A stretch of 64,000 nt of DNA from Leptospira langatensis. Lineage in GTDB: Bacteria > Spirochaetota > Leptospiria > Leptospirales > Leptospiraceae. The stretch covers positions 124,001 to 188,000 of the forward strand of contig NZ_RQER01000002.1 in assembly GCF_004770615.1 (NCBI RefSeq), given 5' to 3'. The notes beneath the pieces were generated by a model. It saw only the letters and a list, made by a program, of their open reading frames with translations. It was not told the DNA's origin and searched no databases. Shown one piece after another: positions 14,938 through 25,085 of the stretch. Numbering within the stretch: the stretch's first letter is position 1; each line of letters opens with the position of its first letter. The position numbers were made by a program, and so were the translations under genes.

Positions 14938-17487
14938 GTGAACCTTCCAATCATACGTATGAATGAAACAAACACACTCTCCTCATTTTGGTCTCTTTCT
15001 CCCGATCATTGTCTACAGGAACTAAACTCTTCATCCAAAGGCTTAACGAGCGAGGAAGTGGAGGAGCGGGTCGGAATATACGGGGAGAACCGCTTAACTG
15101 CCAAGAAGAGGACCTCGGCTCTCGGTCTATTATTCAACCAGTTCAAGAGTCCGATCATCCTTCTTCTTTTTATGGCTGCGGGACTTTCCATTATCGTTCA
15201 GGACGCAGCGGACGCGATCATCATTCTTGGGATCGTTTTAGCCAGCGGACTCTTGGGCTTTTGGCAAGAATACGGAGCCATGAATGCAGTGGAGAAGCTT
15301 TTGGCAATGGTGCAGATCACCGTTTCCGTGTATAGGGACGGTGCCTCTGTAGAATTGCCGTTAGATCAGATCGTTCCTGGCGATATTTTGGATTTAAATG
15401 CCGGGAATATCATTCCAGCAGACAGCCTTCTCATCGAATCCAAGGATCTATTCGTGAATGAGGCAACTCTCACCGGGGAAACTTTCCCTGTGGAGAAATC
15501 ACTTAGCGACCTAAAAGCAGACACACCCCTTGCAAAGAGGATCAATTCCCTTTGGATGGGAACTCATATCATTAGCGGCCAAGCAAAGGCAGTCGTTGTA
15601 AAGACAGGCAAGGATACCGAGTTCGGAAGTATTTCGGAAAGATTAAAGCTCCGTCCGCCCGAGAATGAATTCGAAGTGGGAGTAAAGAAATTCGGATATT
15701 TCCTTCTCCATATCACTTTGCTTTTGGTACTCGGAATCTTTGTGATCAATGTTCTTTTGGAACGTCCTGTCTTAGAGGCGTTCTTGTTCTCTCTCGCGCT
15801 TTCTGTAGGATTGACTCCTCAGCTTCTGCCTGCGATCATCAGCATTAATCTTTCTCATGGCGCAAAGAAAATGGCGGAGAAGAAAGTCATAGTGAAACGA
15901 CTTTCGGCCATCGAGAATTTTGGGAATATGAATGTGATCTGTTCCGATAAGACCGGAACTCTCACAGAAGGCACGGTCCAATTCCATTCTTCTTTGGATC
16001 CGAACGGAAATCAAAGCGAAGAAGTTTCTCTGCATGCTTTTATCAATGCTTCCTTTGAGACAGGCTTTATCAATTCCATTGACGAGGCGATCCGAAAGGA
16101 CTTGCAATTCGATCTCTCAAAATATACGAAGACAGACGAGATCCCATATGATTTCATTCGGAAAAGACTGAGCATATTGGTATCTCATGACAATTCTTCC
16201 ATTCTGATCACGAAGGGTGCTCTTTCTAATATTCTAGACGTTTGCAAATTTGCAAGAGAAGGAGCAAATTCCCAAATACCAATAAACACGATCCAAGATA
16301 AGATCCAGAAACAATACGAAGATTTAAGTGCCCAGGGACTTCGTATCTTAGGAATTGCAAGTAAGGATATGGGAACTTTCTCTCGAGTTTCCAAATCGGA
16401 CGAGGAAGGGATGGTCTTTTTAGGTCTATTAGTTTTTCATGATCCTCCTAAACCCATGGTGCACGAGACAATCACTACCTTGAACCAGTTAGGGGTTTCT
16501 CTGAAAGTAATTACAGGCGACAACCGACACGTAGCTCGTTCTCTTTGCTCACAGATCGGATTGCAAAATACAAAGGTATTGTACGGAGAAGAATTGAATC
16601 AAGTCAGCGATGAGGCCTTGATCCATTTAGTAGGAGATGTGAATATCTTTGCGGAAATCGAACCGAATTGCAAAGAAAGGATCATCATCGCACTTAAGAA
16701 GGCTGGGAACGTCGTAGGTTATATCGGAGACGGGATCAATGATGTATCCGCTCTGCATTCTGCGGATGTAGGAATATCCGTTGAGACAGCGGTAGATGTC
16801 GCTAAGAACGCGGCGGATATTGTTCTATTGGAAAAAGACCTGGAAGTCTTGGTGGAAGGAGTAAGACAAGGGCGCGTAACGTTTGCGAACACCCTAAAAT
16901 ATGTGTTCATGGCAACTAGCGCGAATTTTGGGAATATGTTCAGTATGGCAGGGGCTTCCTTATTTCTTCCATTCTTGCCGTTATTGCCTAAGCAGATCCT
17001 GCTTACTAATTTTCTGACCGATTTTCCGGAAATGACGATAGCCACAGACGAGGTGGACGCGGAGATGATCTCTTCTCCAAAACGTTGGGATATTTCGGTG
17101 ATCCGAAAATTCATGCTGGTTTTCGGGTTGGTGAGTTCCTTCTTCGATTATTTGACGTTTGGTGTCTTACAATGGATCCTAAAAGTAGATCCGGAGCAAT
17201 TCAGGAGCGGTTGGTTCATTGAATCTGTGGTTTCCGCTTCTCTTATCGTGTTAGTGATACGAACTAGAGATCTATTCTTCCGAAGTAGGCCAGGAAGACC
17301 TCTTTTTATTGCGACACTACTCGTGATCCTTGCCACAATCCTATTCCCGTATACTCCGATTGCAAAAGCGTTCGAGCTAGTTCCTTTACCTTTAGAATTC
17401 TTGGGGATCCTATTCGTGATCGTACTTCTATACGTAAGTATGGCGGAAGTAGCAAAGAAATTCTTTTATAAAAGAGTGAAGATCTAG
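14938..17487 (+). CDS. mgtA: MgtA-like P-type ATPase (type IIIB, Mg transport)
   Basis: ATP-driven cation importer in the inner membrane, most like MgtA/MgtB magnesium pumps. The phosphorylated Asp is residue 337 in DKTGTLTEG. The stretch before it, reading VGLTPQLLPAIISINLSHGA and then KKVIVKRLSAIENFGNM, is the MgtA-type signature. TGET lies near residue 180 and GDGINDVSAL near 600. Ten hydrophobic helices are expected. At 849 aa it is slightly shorter than E. coli MgtA. The start is GTG 14938; ATG 14959 is the alternative, and neither has a clear ribosome site. No M-box-type leader was recognised. Confidence 0.82.
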   Translation: MNLPIIRMNETNTLSSFWSLSPDHCLQELNSSSKGLTSEEVEERVGIYGENRLTAKKRTSALGLLFNQFKSPIILLLFMAAGLSIIVQDAADAIIILGIVLASGLLGFWQEYGAMNAVEKLLAMVQITVSVYRDGASVELPLDQIVPGDILDLNAGNIIPADSLLIESKDLFVNEATLTGETFPVEKSLSDLKADTPLAKRINSLWMGTHIISGQAKAVVVKTGKDTEFGSISERLKLRPPENEFEVGVKKFGYFLLHITLLLVLGIFVINVLLERPVLEAFLFSLALSVGLTPQLLPAIISINLSHGAKKMAEKKVIVKRLSAIENFGNMNVICSDKTGTLTEGTVQFHSSLDPNGNQSEEVSLHAFINASFETGFINSIDEAIRKDLQFDLSKYTKTDEIPYDFIRKRLSILVSHDNSSILITKGALSNILDVCKFAREGANSQIPINTIQDKIQKQYEDLSAQGLRILGIASKDMGTFSRVSKSDEEGMVFLGLLVFHDPPKPMVHETITTLNQLGVSLKVITGDNRHVARSLCSQIGLQNTKVLYGEELNQVSDEALIHLVGDVNIFAEIEPNCKERIIIALKKAGNVVGYIGDGINDVSALHSADVGISVETAVDVAKNAADIVLLEKDLEVLVEGVRQGRVTFANTLKYVFMATSANFGNMFSMAGASLFLPFLPLLPKQILLTNFLTDFPEMTIATDEVDAEMISSPKRWDISVIRKFMLVFGLVSSFFDYLTFGVLQWILKVDPEQFRSGWFIESVVSASLIVLVIRTRDLFFRSRPGRPLFIATLLVILATILFPYTPIAKAFELVPLPLEFLGILFVIVLLYVSMAEVAKKFFYKRVKI

Positions 17488-17501
17488 CGAGAAGGATCGG
17501 G

Positions 17502-18047
17502 ATGACAATAGATAAATTCATCATTAAGAATATCGTTAAAAGCCTAATCGAATACAGCGTACTTATCGCTTTCGGCCTTTTGGTGATCTATTTGGACGAA
17601 ATAGAATTTTCGGGAGTGAATATCACCTATCTCATTATCTTTCTAACTAGTATGAAATCGGTGTACTTCTTTATTAAAGGATTCAAGAAAATCTCAGAAT
17701 TCTCGGATCTTGAGGTCAGATATTACGAATTTCTAGTATTTATTGCCGTAAACATCAGTATGATCATAGTTTCTTTCGGAATCGATTATTTTTGCCTGTT
17801 TCGGATCGATCCTAACTCCTTTTCTGGACTGCCTGTAGGTGCAACGAACGTAGGTCTTTCTTTTAAGTTCTTCTATTTCAGTCTAATGATCTTCACAAAT
17901 ATTGGGATCATTAAGATCATTCCGGAAACTACGGAATCGGAGATCCTAGTCATTTTAGAAGCAATCGTATCATTTATTACGATTATCTTCGTTTTATCTG
18001 ATTTTTTAAGCTTAAAGGAATCTTTAAGTAGAAAAACCCCTTCTTAA
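17502..18047 (+). CDS. Small membrane protein with channel-like pore, filter lost
   Basis: Unknown 181-aa inner-membrane protein with helices at about residues 15-31, 42-58, 76-99 and 148-170. Residues 121-156 follow the ion-channel pore pattern closely: FYFS, a pore helix, Thr, then Gly, Ile-Pro-x-Thr, and Leu-Glu in the last helix. The potassium filter TVGYGD is replaced by TNIGIIK at residues 132-138, so potassium selectivity is unlikely. It starts 14 bases after the MgtA-like gene with AAGGATCGGG upstream, so the two are probably cotranscribed. It may be an accessory subunit or regulator of the pump; that role is inferred. Confidence 0.55.
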   Translation: MTIDKFIIKNIVKSLIEYSVLIAFGLLVIYLDEIEFSGVNITYLIIFLTSMKSVYFFIKGFKKISEFSDLEVRYYEFLVFIAVNISMIIVSFGIDYFCLFRIDPNSFSGLPVGATNVGLSFKFFYFSLMIFTNIGIIKIIPETTESEILVILEAIVSFITIIFVLSDFLSLKESLSRKTPS

Positions 18048-18053
18048 CCTGCT

Positions 18054-18082
18054 CTTCCGCCCCAGTTATACCAGTGCGGAAG
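18054..18082 (+). terminator. Hairpin after the mgtA-like operon
   Basis: CTTCCGC (18054-18060) pairs with GCGGAAG (18076-18082) around 15 bases, starting 7 bases after the stop of the channel-like gene. No T-run follows, so termination would be weak or Rho-assisted. Confidence 0.4.
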
Positions 18083-18194
18083 GCCAGATGCATTGATAAA
18101 AGTCAAAGCATACTAATAAGTTCGCGCCATCCCCTGCGAATTCACTGTTCTCCCTAGCATTTTGCCGTTAGGCTATTCTCGCATTGACTGCCCC

Positions 18195-18223
18195 TTGCAT
18201 AAGTGTGCTTCATAACGTATAAT
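18195..18223 (+). promoter_or_regulatory. Sigma-70 promoter of the alpha-glucan operon
   Basis: TTGCAT at 18195-18200 and a consensus TATAAT at 18218-18223 with a 17-base spacer. Transcription would start near 18230, about 20 bases before the ATG at 18251. It drives the five-gene glycogen cluster, whose genes overlap or sit within about 10 bases of each other. Confidence 0.7.
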
Positions 18224-18250
18224 CGACAAATAAGAGAATAGAAATACGTC

Positions 18251-19573
18251 ATGCGAAAGGGAAAGATATTCATGATCGGATGGGAATATCCCCCCAATAT
18301 AACGGGAGGACTTGCGGTAGCTTGTAAAGAGATCGCAAGGAATCTCGCATTGGAAGGATATGAGATCGATTTTCTTCTACCAAGACTTACCGGAAATGAG
18401 GAACAAATAGAAGGCGTTCATCTTTTAGATATTTCTTCCGGCTGGGAAGAGCTTTCCGAATCGGATCGGGAATCTCTAGCTTCTTCCAGACAATGGATTG
18501 AGGTATCGGAAAGACTTCAATTCTCCCCATATTTTACCTGGAAAGAAAGTGCCTCTATCAATCACCTTGACGAGGATAAGATGCCTGCCCCCGGTTTCGT
18601 GGCAGTAAAGGAGAAAGAAAGAAAAACATTCCTTCTTCCCGAGATCCAAGGCGGGTATGGCAAAGACCTACTTCGTGATATTCACTGGTTCGCACAATTC
18701 TCCGCGATCCTTGCTCGAAAATCCAAGCCGGATCTGATACATGCTCATGATTGGATGACCTTTCCGGCAGGGATCGCAGCCAAGGAAAGCACCGGAGCTC
18801 CACTCATTGTACATGTCCACGCTACGGAGTTTGATCGTTGTGGCGGATCGGGGAATAGCGAAATACGCAATATCGAGGAGAAGGGATGCAGGCTCGCCGA
18901 TATCGTTATTTCCGTCAGTGAGTATACGAAAGGAATACTCATAGACCAATACGGGATTTCGGAAAGTAAGATCAGGGTTGCGCATAACGGAGTAAATCTA
19001 GAAGAAGCCTCCCTTACTGATTCTGTCGAGAAACCATTCTTCGAGAACCCAATCGTATTGTTCCTGGGAAGAATGACCCATCAAAAAGGTCCGGATTATT
19101 TCGTAAAGGCCGCAAGAAAGATCGCGAACGAAATACCTGAAGTGAAGTTCGTAATGGCGGGAAGCGGGGACCTACACAACAGAATGGTCGAGCTCGCCGC
19201 CGATCTAGGTTTAGGTGCTCATTTTCATTATACAGGTTTTCTGGATTCGGAAAAGGCTCATGCCTTATACGACATGTCTTCCGTATTTATCATGCCTTCT
19301 GTGTCGGAGCCTTTCGGCCTTACCGCGTTAGAAGCGATGTCTCACAATAAGGCTGTTATTCTTTCTAAACAATCAGGAGTCAGCGAAGTCGTGGACCAAT
19401 GTATCAAAGTAGATTTTTGGGACATCGATCGTCTTGCTGAAGAGACCGTTTGCATCTTAAAATACGGTCCATTACGTGAGGAGATAGGAAGAAGGGCAAG
19501 GTCCGACGTGAATAAGCTTACTTGGTCGGCAACTGCCAAAAAGATCACACAAGTATATAGGAGTATTTTATGA
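18251..19573 (+). CDS. Glycogen/alpha-glucan synthase-type glycosyltransferase (GT4)
   Basis: Likely builds alpha-1,4-glucan from a nucleotide sugar. The 440-aa GT-B protein has the N-terminal GGLAVACKEIARNLA acceptor loop (compare KTGGL in glycogen synthase), HAHDWMTFPAG near residue 165, and the donor site FLGRMTHQKGPDYF. The paired-Glu motif is SEPFGLTALEAM near residue 358. The sequence is nearer to GT4 synthases than to bacterial GT5 GlgA. Its place before debranching, MalQ and phosphorylase genes supports glycogen metabolism. The stop overlaps the next start (ATGA). Donor (ADP- or UDP-glucose) unknown. Confidence 0.7.
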   Translation: MRKGKIFMIGWEYPPNITGGLAVACKEIARNLALEGYEIDFLLPRLTGNEEQIEGVHLLDISSGWEELSESDRESLASSRQWIEVSERLQFSPYFTWKESASINHLDEDKMPAPGFVAVKEKERKTFLLPEIQGGYGKDLLRDIHWFAQFSAILARKSKPDLIHAHDWMTFPAGIAAKESTGAPLIVHVHATEFDRCGGSGNSEIRNIEEKGCRLADIVISVSEYTKGILIDQYGISESKIRVAHNGVNLEEASLTDSVEKPFFENPIVLFLGRMTHQKGPDYFVKAARKIANEIPEVKFVMAGSGDLHNRMVELAADLGLGAHFHYTGFLDSEKAHALYDMSSVFIMPSVSEPFGLTALEAMSHNKAVILSKQSGVSEVVDQCIKVDFWDIDRLAEETVCILKYGPLREEIGRRARSDVNKLTWSATAKKITQVYRSIL

Positions 19574-20805
19574 TTTCCGTATGTTTTTACTTCGAAGTCC
19601 ATCAACCATACCGACTGGATCGATTTAATTTCTTTAAGATAGGCAGGAATCTGCCGTACTTCGACGACAAAAAGAACGAAGAGATCCTGAGAAAGGTGGC
19701 TCATAAATGCTATCTTCCGACGACGAAGGCCCTTCTAGAATTGGTCAGAGATCATAAGGAGGAGTTCAAATTTACTTTTTCCCTTACAGGTACGGTAATC
19801 GAACAACTGAAGAAATGGAGTCCCGAGGTGATGGATCACTTCAAGGAATTAGCCGATACCGGTTGCGTTGAGTTCCTTTCAGAAACATACTATCACTCAT
19901 TATCCAGTCTTTATTCAGATCGTGAATTTTCCAGACAAGTAGGAAAGCATAAAGGATTGATCCAAAGCGAATTTGGAGTCACTCCGAAAGCATTTCGAAA
20001 TACAGAGTTAATCTATTCTAATGATATCGCTCATAAGGTCAGGAAGATGGGATATTCCACAATGCTGTCCGAAGGAGTAGATCGGATCCTGAATTGGAGA
20101 AGTCCGAATTTTCTCTATCATTCCTCCAACGAGCCTGAATTGAATCTAATGCTCAAGAATTATCGATTGAGCGATGATATCGCGTTCCGGTTTTCCGAGA
20201 GATCTTGGGCGGACTTTCCTTTGAGTGCGGAGAAGTTCTCAAAATGGGTACATTCCGTTGCAGGAAACGGACAATGCATTAACTTATTCATGGATTTCGA
20301 GACCTTCGGAGAGCACCAGTGGAAAGAATCAGGTATATTCGAATTCCTTCGTTATACTCCGAAAGAGATCCTAAAACATCCCGACTTTAAATTTAGAACC
20401 GTTTCCGAAGCCGCAGAAAGATATCCAAGCGTAGGTGAGTTTGATGCCCCAGAGGCAGTTTCTTGGGCAGATGCAGAAAGAGATCTAACTGCATGGAGAG
20501 GAAATTCCATGCAAAGACAGGCATTGGAATCCCTATATGAATTAGAGGATAAGATCTATTCCTTAGGAGACGAGAAGATCCTAGACACATTCGGAAAGTT
20601 GCAGACCTCGGATCATTTCTATTATATGTGCACGAAGTTCTTCAACGACGGAGACGTACACAAATATTTCAGTCCGTACGGATCCCCTTATGAGGCCTAT
20701 ATCTATTTCATGAATATATTACAAGACTTTAAACAATCATTAGGACGTCCGAATATCTCCTATGCGGAATCGAAACAGATCTCCGTTGGGGATTTCGTTC
20801 TTTAA
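19570..20805 (+). CDS. Glycoside hydrolase family 57 enzyme
   Basis: Acts on alpha-glucans by a retaining mechanism. The 411-aa protein opens with FYFEVHQPYRL, the first GH57 motif (H-Q-P). The likely nucleophile is Glu146 in RNTELIYSND and the acid/base Asp242 in MDFETFGEHQW. The length fits GH57 alpha-amylases better than the larger GH57 branching enzymes. Because no GlgB is visible, it could be an amylase or an unusual branching or transfer enzyme. Its start overlaps the synthase stop, so the pair is coupled. Confidence 0.85.
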   Translation: MISVCFYFEVHQPYRLDRFNFFKIGRNLPYFDDKKNEEILRKVAHKCYLPTTKALLELVRDHKEEFKFTFSLTGTVIEQLKKWSPEVMDHFKELADTGCVEFLSETYYHSLSSLYSDREFSRQVGKHKGLIQSEFGVTPKAFRNTELIYSNDIAHKVRKMGYSTMLSEGVDRILNWRSPNFLYHSSNEPELNLMLKNYRLSDDIAFRFSERSWADFPLSAEKFSKWVHSVAGNGQCINLFMDFETFGEHQWKESGIFEFLRYTPKEILKHPDFKFRTVSEAAERYPSVGEFDAPEAVSWADAERDLTAWRGNSMQRQALESLYELEDKIYSLGDEKILDTFGKLQTSDHFYYMCTKFFNDGDVHKYFSPYGSPYEAYIYFMNILQDFKQSLGRPNISYAESKQISVGDFVL

Positions 20806-20814
20806 GGAATGGGA

Positions 20815-22974
20815 ATGGATCCGCAGACGCCGTTACCCTCCCATTTGCGGATGTCCTTGGAGACAGGAAGTCCAGAACCTTTAGGAGCAAGTTGGGACGG
20901 GAATGGAGTGAATTTTTCGATCGATTCGCCTAACGCAACTAAGGTTGAAATATGCCTTTTTGAGGAAGCCGATTCGAAGGAAGAGACGGAAAGATTTACC
21001 TTAGAAGCGAAGACTGGAAGCGTGTGGCATGGTTATCTAAGAGGATTAGGCCCCGGATCCATCTACGGATATAGGGTTTATGGTCCGTACGATCCAAAGA
21101 ATGGTCATAGATTTAATCCGAACAAGATCGTATTGGATCCGTATGCGCGAGAGATCGCAAGGCTTCCGCAAATCGATACATTATCATATTCTTATCCGAG
21201 AGACGATATAAAATCTAAATTTCCGGAAGAGGCCATCTTGCAGATGGATGAAAGGGATAATTCTTCTGTAGCACCTCTTGCTAGGATACCTACAGGTTTA
21301 AGCTTTGAATGGATAGGGGATACTCGTCCCAAGATCCCCTGGGAAGAAACCGTTCTATATGAAGCACATGTAAAGGGAATGACGATACACCATCCTAAGG
21401 TTCCAGCCGAGCTCAGGGGAACCTTTTTAGGTCTCTCCTGCGAACCGGTATTGGAACATATCCAAAAATTGGGCGTTACTACTGTGGAACTTCTTCCTAT
21501 TTTCCAATCGTTTCCTTCTGCGAGATTGTTCTCAGCCGGATTAACCGATTTCTGGGGGTACAATACCTTGTCTTTCTTCTCCCCGGATCTTCGTTTCGCT
21601 AGAAAGGGAAAGGAGAAGGAAGCGCTTGATGATTTCAAAAGGATGGTACAGTCCTTTCACTCGGCCGGATTGGAGATCCTATTGGATGTAGTTTACAATC
21701 ATTCTTGTGAAGAGGATCTTTATGGCCCGAACCTGACTCTTAGAGGAGTGGATAATGCTTCCTATTATCTATTAAAGAGCAACGACCTGATGCATTATGT
21801 AAATTCATCAGGTTGTGGAAATACATTAAATATTCATAATGATATCACCAAGAATCTGATCGTTGATTCTCTTAGATATTGGGCGCAAGAGACGCATATA
21901 GACGGATTTCGTTTCGATCTAGCGGCTAGCTTACTCGGAAGTGAGGAAGACAAAAGAGAAGGAAAGGATCTGATCACAATTCTTCGCAAGGATCCGGTCT
22001 TATCGGATCTAAAATTGATCGCTGAACCTTGGGACATAGAAAGATATGAAAAAGGCAGTTTTCCTTCTCCTTGGAGGGAATGGGACGATCGCTTTCGGGA
22101 TTCCGAAAGAAGGTTCTGGATGGGAACTTCCGGAGAAACCAACTTCCTTACGGAATTCCTTTCGTTCGATGCGAGATCCACACTAGGGAAAAGCCCGGAA
22201 AGAAATATCCAATACGTTACCTGTCATGACGGGTTTACTTTAGAAGATCTTGTATCCTATAATTCCAAACATAATGAAGCGAACCTAGAGAATAATAAGG
22301 ATGGGAATGATCGAAATTATTCCTGGAATTGCGGAGAAGAAGGCAAGTCGTTCAATATCGAGGTCTTGCGTTTGAGAGAGAAGCAAAAAAGGAATTTGAT
22401 CGTTTCATTGGCATTGGCAAACGGTATCCCTATGCTCCTCTCCGGAGATGAATTTTCTAGGACTCAAAACGGGAATAATAACGCCTATTGTCAGGACAAC
22501 GAATCGAATTATCTATCTTGGGATCCTTCTTCCCATGAAAGACATTTCTTTTCCTTTCTGACCTTCCTATTGAATTATAGGAGAACCAATCCTACTCTCA
22601 GAACGGCGAGAAAGGTATTCGGACAAAAAGAGGAAATCGATCTTACTGAAAAATGGTTTGATGTAAACGGAAACGAGATCCATCCAAACCTATTAGAAGG
22701 ACTTCCATTCCGATTCTTCTCTCGTTTCTTGGAAATAAAGAGCGAGAAGGAAGAGGCATATCGTAACGGGATCCTAGTACTGATCAATCGGGAAGACGAA
22801 CCTTTCACTTACTCGATCCCGACATATTTCCAAAATCACAGCTTCAAGAAAATACTAGATACTTCGGAAGAGATCCCTTTCGTTCCTTCTAATTGTTATT
22901 CTATGGTTCACTATCCAATGCAAGCGAGGTCCGTCTGCATTTTGGAAACCCACTTGAGAGCACAAGAAGGTTAA
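20815..22974 (+). CDS. glgX: Glycogen debranching enzyme GlgX (GH13)
   Basis: Cleaves alpha-1,6 branches of limit dextrins. About 719 aa, the usual GlgX/isoamylase length. It has an N-terminal carbohydrate-binding module (ATKVEICLFEE, then YGYRVYGPYDP) and a (beta/alpha)8 domain with VVYNHSCE, the nucleophile region DGFRFDLAA, the acid AEPWD and CHDGFTL. The start at 20815 is preferred because AAGGA ends 6 bases upstream; ATG 20809 is too close to it. The next gene begins 8 bases after the stop. Confidence 0.92.
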   Translation: MDPQTPLPSHLRMSLETGSPEPLGASWDGNGVNFSIDSPNATKVEICLFEEADSKEETERFTLEAKTGSVWHGYLRGLGPGSIYGYRVYGPYDPKNGHRFNPNKIVLDPYAREIARLPQIDTLSYSYPRDDIKSKFPEEAILQMDERDNSSVAPLARIPTGLSFEWIGDTRPKIPWEETVLYEAHVKGMTIHHPKVPAELRGTFLGLSCEPVLEHIQKLGVTTVELLPIFQSFPSARLFSAGLTDFWGYNTLSFFSPDLRFARKGKEKEALDDFKRMVQSFHSAGLEILLDVVYNHSCEEDLYGPNLTLRGVDNASYYLLKSNDLMHYVNSSGCGNTLNIHNDITKNLIVDSLRYWAQETHIDGFRFDLAASLLGSEEDKREGKDLITILRKDPVLSDLKLIAEPWDIERYEKGSFPSPWREWDDRFRDSERRFWMGTSGETNFLTEFLSFDARSTLGKSPERNIQYVTCHDGFTLEDLVSYNSKHNEANLENNKDGNDRNYSWNCGEEGKSFNIEVLRLREKQKRNLIVSLALANGIPMLLSGDEFSRTQNGNNNAYCQDNESNYLSWDPSSHERHFFSFLTFLLNYRRTNPTLRTARKVFGQKEEIDLTEKWFDVNGNEIHPNLLEGLPFRFFSRFLEIKSEKEEAYRNGILVLINREDEPFTYSIPTYFQNHSFKKILDTSEEIPFVPSNCYSMVHYPMQARSVCILETHLRAQEG

Positions 22975-22982
22975 GGAAATAC

Positions 22983-25085
22983 ATGACCCAAGAGGAAGAA
23001 GAGATCTGTCTCGCCTTAGGGATACTGCCTAAATACTACGACTTGGATGGAAATCTACATTCTATCCGACCAGAGAATATTAGATCATTCCTATTGGCAA
23101 TGGGTTGCCCCGAAGAGGATGCGAACAATCCGAGGCGCGCACTAGCCGGGATCAATAGAGCGAATTCCTCTAGATCTCTCGAGCCCGTTTATTTCATCGA
23201 ACTATCTTCTCCAGAAAAGAAGATCTCGATCCGATGGCCCTTTGCTGAATTCCCAGAAGATACGTTTCTGAGAGTAGATTGGGAGTCCGGGAGATCCTCA
23301 GAGATACGTCTTTGCGAAGTCCCGATCGAAAGAATGAAAGATGACACAAAACACTTCTCTTATCTGGTCTCCCTAGATGGACATCTTGAGTTGGGATATC
23401 ATCGTCTTACGCTTCATAATGTTCTCGGATCTATGTCTGGAAACAATTCTACACTGATCGTTCATCCTAGTGAATGCTATCTTCCTCCTGATCGTAGAAA
23501 GAAGAAAGGGATTAGCATTCAATTGTATTCTCTTCGTTCCGAACAGAACGATGGGATCGGCGATTTCAATGACTTGCTAAACGTTTTGGAGAATTGTGCG
23601 GAGAACGGATATGAATGCATAGGTATAAATCCGATCCACTTTCCGTATCCTTCTGCTTCCTCCGATTTTAGTCCGTATTTTGCGTGGAGCCGTTCCTTCC
23701 GCAGTTATCTGTATATCCATATTCCCTGGGTGCTAGAGGAATTCGGATTAACTAAGACGTCAGAGTGGTATCATAAGGAGAGAAAGAAGAAGATCCAAAA
23801 GGAAGCAAAGAACAAATACATCGACTATTTAGCGGTTCATGATTTCAAATTGAGATCCCTAGCGATCGCGTACTCCGAATTCGTTTCCGAGTATGCGCAA
23901 CTATCCAGAGAAATGGACATCAATTTCTTTTCTTTTATATCGGATAAAGGAGAAGAATTACTTTATCACGCAAGCGCTGCGGAAAAGAAACTTTCCGAAT
24001 CGGTATTTTCCCATTCGGGCCTTTTCTTCCCTTGGAAGTTCTCTGAGGATACATTCCACTTTTATAAAGAACGGGGAAAATACTTCATTATATTCCTCGT
24101 ATGGCTAGCGGAAAGACAATACGAAAGGACGCTCGCAGAATTCCGAAAACGCGGGATCCGATTAATGGGAGATCTCGCTGTCGGATCCGACCCACATGGC
24201 TCGGAATCGCAATATTATTTCGATGTTTTTGGAATAGACGCGTATATGGGAGCGCCACCGGATCGATTCTCTCCTTTAGGGCAGAACTGGGGAGTCTATC
24301 CTACTGTTCCTAGGCAAATGCGAGAAACTGGTTACCGTCACTTCATCTCACTTCTCCAAACCAATATGATCGAAGACGGGATGCTTCGGATCGACCATGC
24401 GGTCGGATTGCATCGAGTCTATTGGATCCCTCAGGATTCCAGTTCAGGAGCGTATATCCTATATCCCTTTTTGGAATTGAGTAAGATTATAGCCTTGGAG
24501 AGCCATCGCAAACGATGCGTCGTCGTCGCAGAAGATTTAGGCAATGTTCCCGAGATGTTCCGCAGGAACTTGATGAGCCTGGGCATGTATTCCTCTCGTG
24601 TTTTCTATTTTGAGAAAACAGAATCCGGAAAGTTTTCCCCACCTGAAGAATATCCTAAGCTTTCCGTATCTGTGCATAATACCCACGATCTTCCTACGTT
24701 GAGAGGATTTTGGACCGGTTTCGATATAGACTTCCGAAAACGTACCTCCATCTGGGACGAAGCGACTTCTAACGTATACTTTCAGATCCGCGATCGGGAA
24801 AAAAAGGGGATCTGCGACATGCTGCAAGAAGAAGGATTCTTGGACCACTGTCCGGAACACTATTCCTCGGAAGTTCGAGATGCCTTATTCAGATATTTGT
24901 ATATGAGCGGATCCGAATTCACTTTCTTTTCCCTAAACGATATCCTTATGGAAGAGGATCAGACCAACTTTCCAGGGACCACGGATCAGTATCCGAATTG
25001 GTCTATCCGTTATTCGAAATCCGTTCATGAGATCGATCTATCCGCTTATTATGGGGGAGTGAAAAATGAGTCAAAACAAACATAA
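22983..25085 (+). CDS. malQ: 4-alpha-glucanotransferase MalQ (GH77)
   Basis: Transfers alpha-1,4-glucan segments, lengthening short maltodextrins so that phosphorylase can use them. About 700 aa, the long MalQ form with an extra N-terminal region. GH77 features include YSLRSEQNDGIGDFNDL, LMGDLAVGSDPHGSE, the nucleophile region GMLRIDHAVGLHRVYWIP, VVAEDLGNVP and HNTHDLPTLRGF. The frame extends upstream to 22893 inside glgX, but ATG 22983 after TTAAGGAAAT is the natural start. Its stop lies inside the phosphorylase gene (20-base overlap). Confidence 0.92.
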   Translation: MTQEEEEICLALGILPKYYDLDGNLHSIRPENIRSFLLAMGCPEEDANNPRRALAGINRANSSRSLEPVYFIELSSPEKKISIRWPFAEFPEDTFLRVDWESGRSSEIRLCEVPIERMKDDTKHFSYLVSLDGHLELGYHRLTLHNVLGSMSGNNSTLIVHPSECYLPPDRRKKKGISIQLYSLRSEQNDGIGDFNDLLNVLENCAENGYECIGINPIHFPYPSASSDFSPYFAWSRSFRSYLYIHIPWVLEEFGLTKTSEWYHKERKKKIQKEAKNKYIDYLAVHDFKLRSLAIAYSEFVSEYAQLSREMDINFFSFISDKGEELLYHASAAEKKLSESVFSHSGLFFPWKFSEDTFHFYKERGKYFIIFLVWLAERQYERTLAEFRKRGIRLMGDLAVGSDPHGSESQYYFDVFGIDAYMGAPPDRFSPLGQNWGVYPTVPRQMRETGYRHFISLLQTNMIEDGMLRIDHAVGLHRVYWIPQDSSSGAYILYPFLELSKIIALESHRKRCVVVAEDLGNVPEMFRRNLMSLGMYSSRVFYFEKTESGKFSPPEEYPKLSVSVHNTHDLPTLRGFWTGFDIDFRKRTSIWDEATSNVYFQIRDREKKGICDMLQEEGFLDHCPEHYSSEVRDALFRYLYMSGSEFTFFSLNDILMEEDQTNFPGTTDQYPNWSIRYSKSVHEIDLSAYYGGVKNESKQT

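Noticed and set aside
22893..22982. Upstream extension of malQ inside glgX
   Set aside because: It overlaps the conserved end of glgX. ATG 22983 has AAGGAAAT upstream and begins the recognisable protein.
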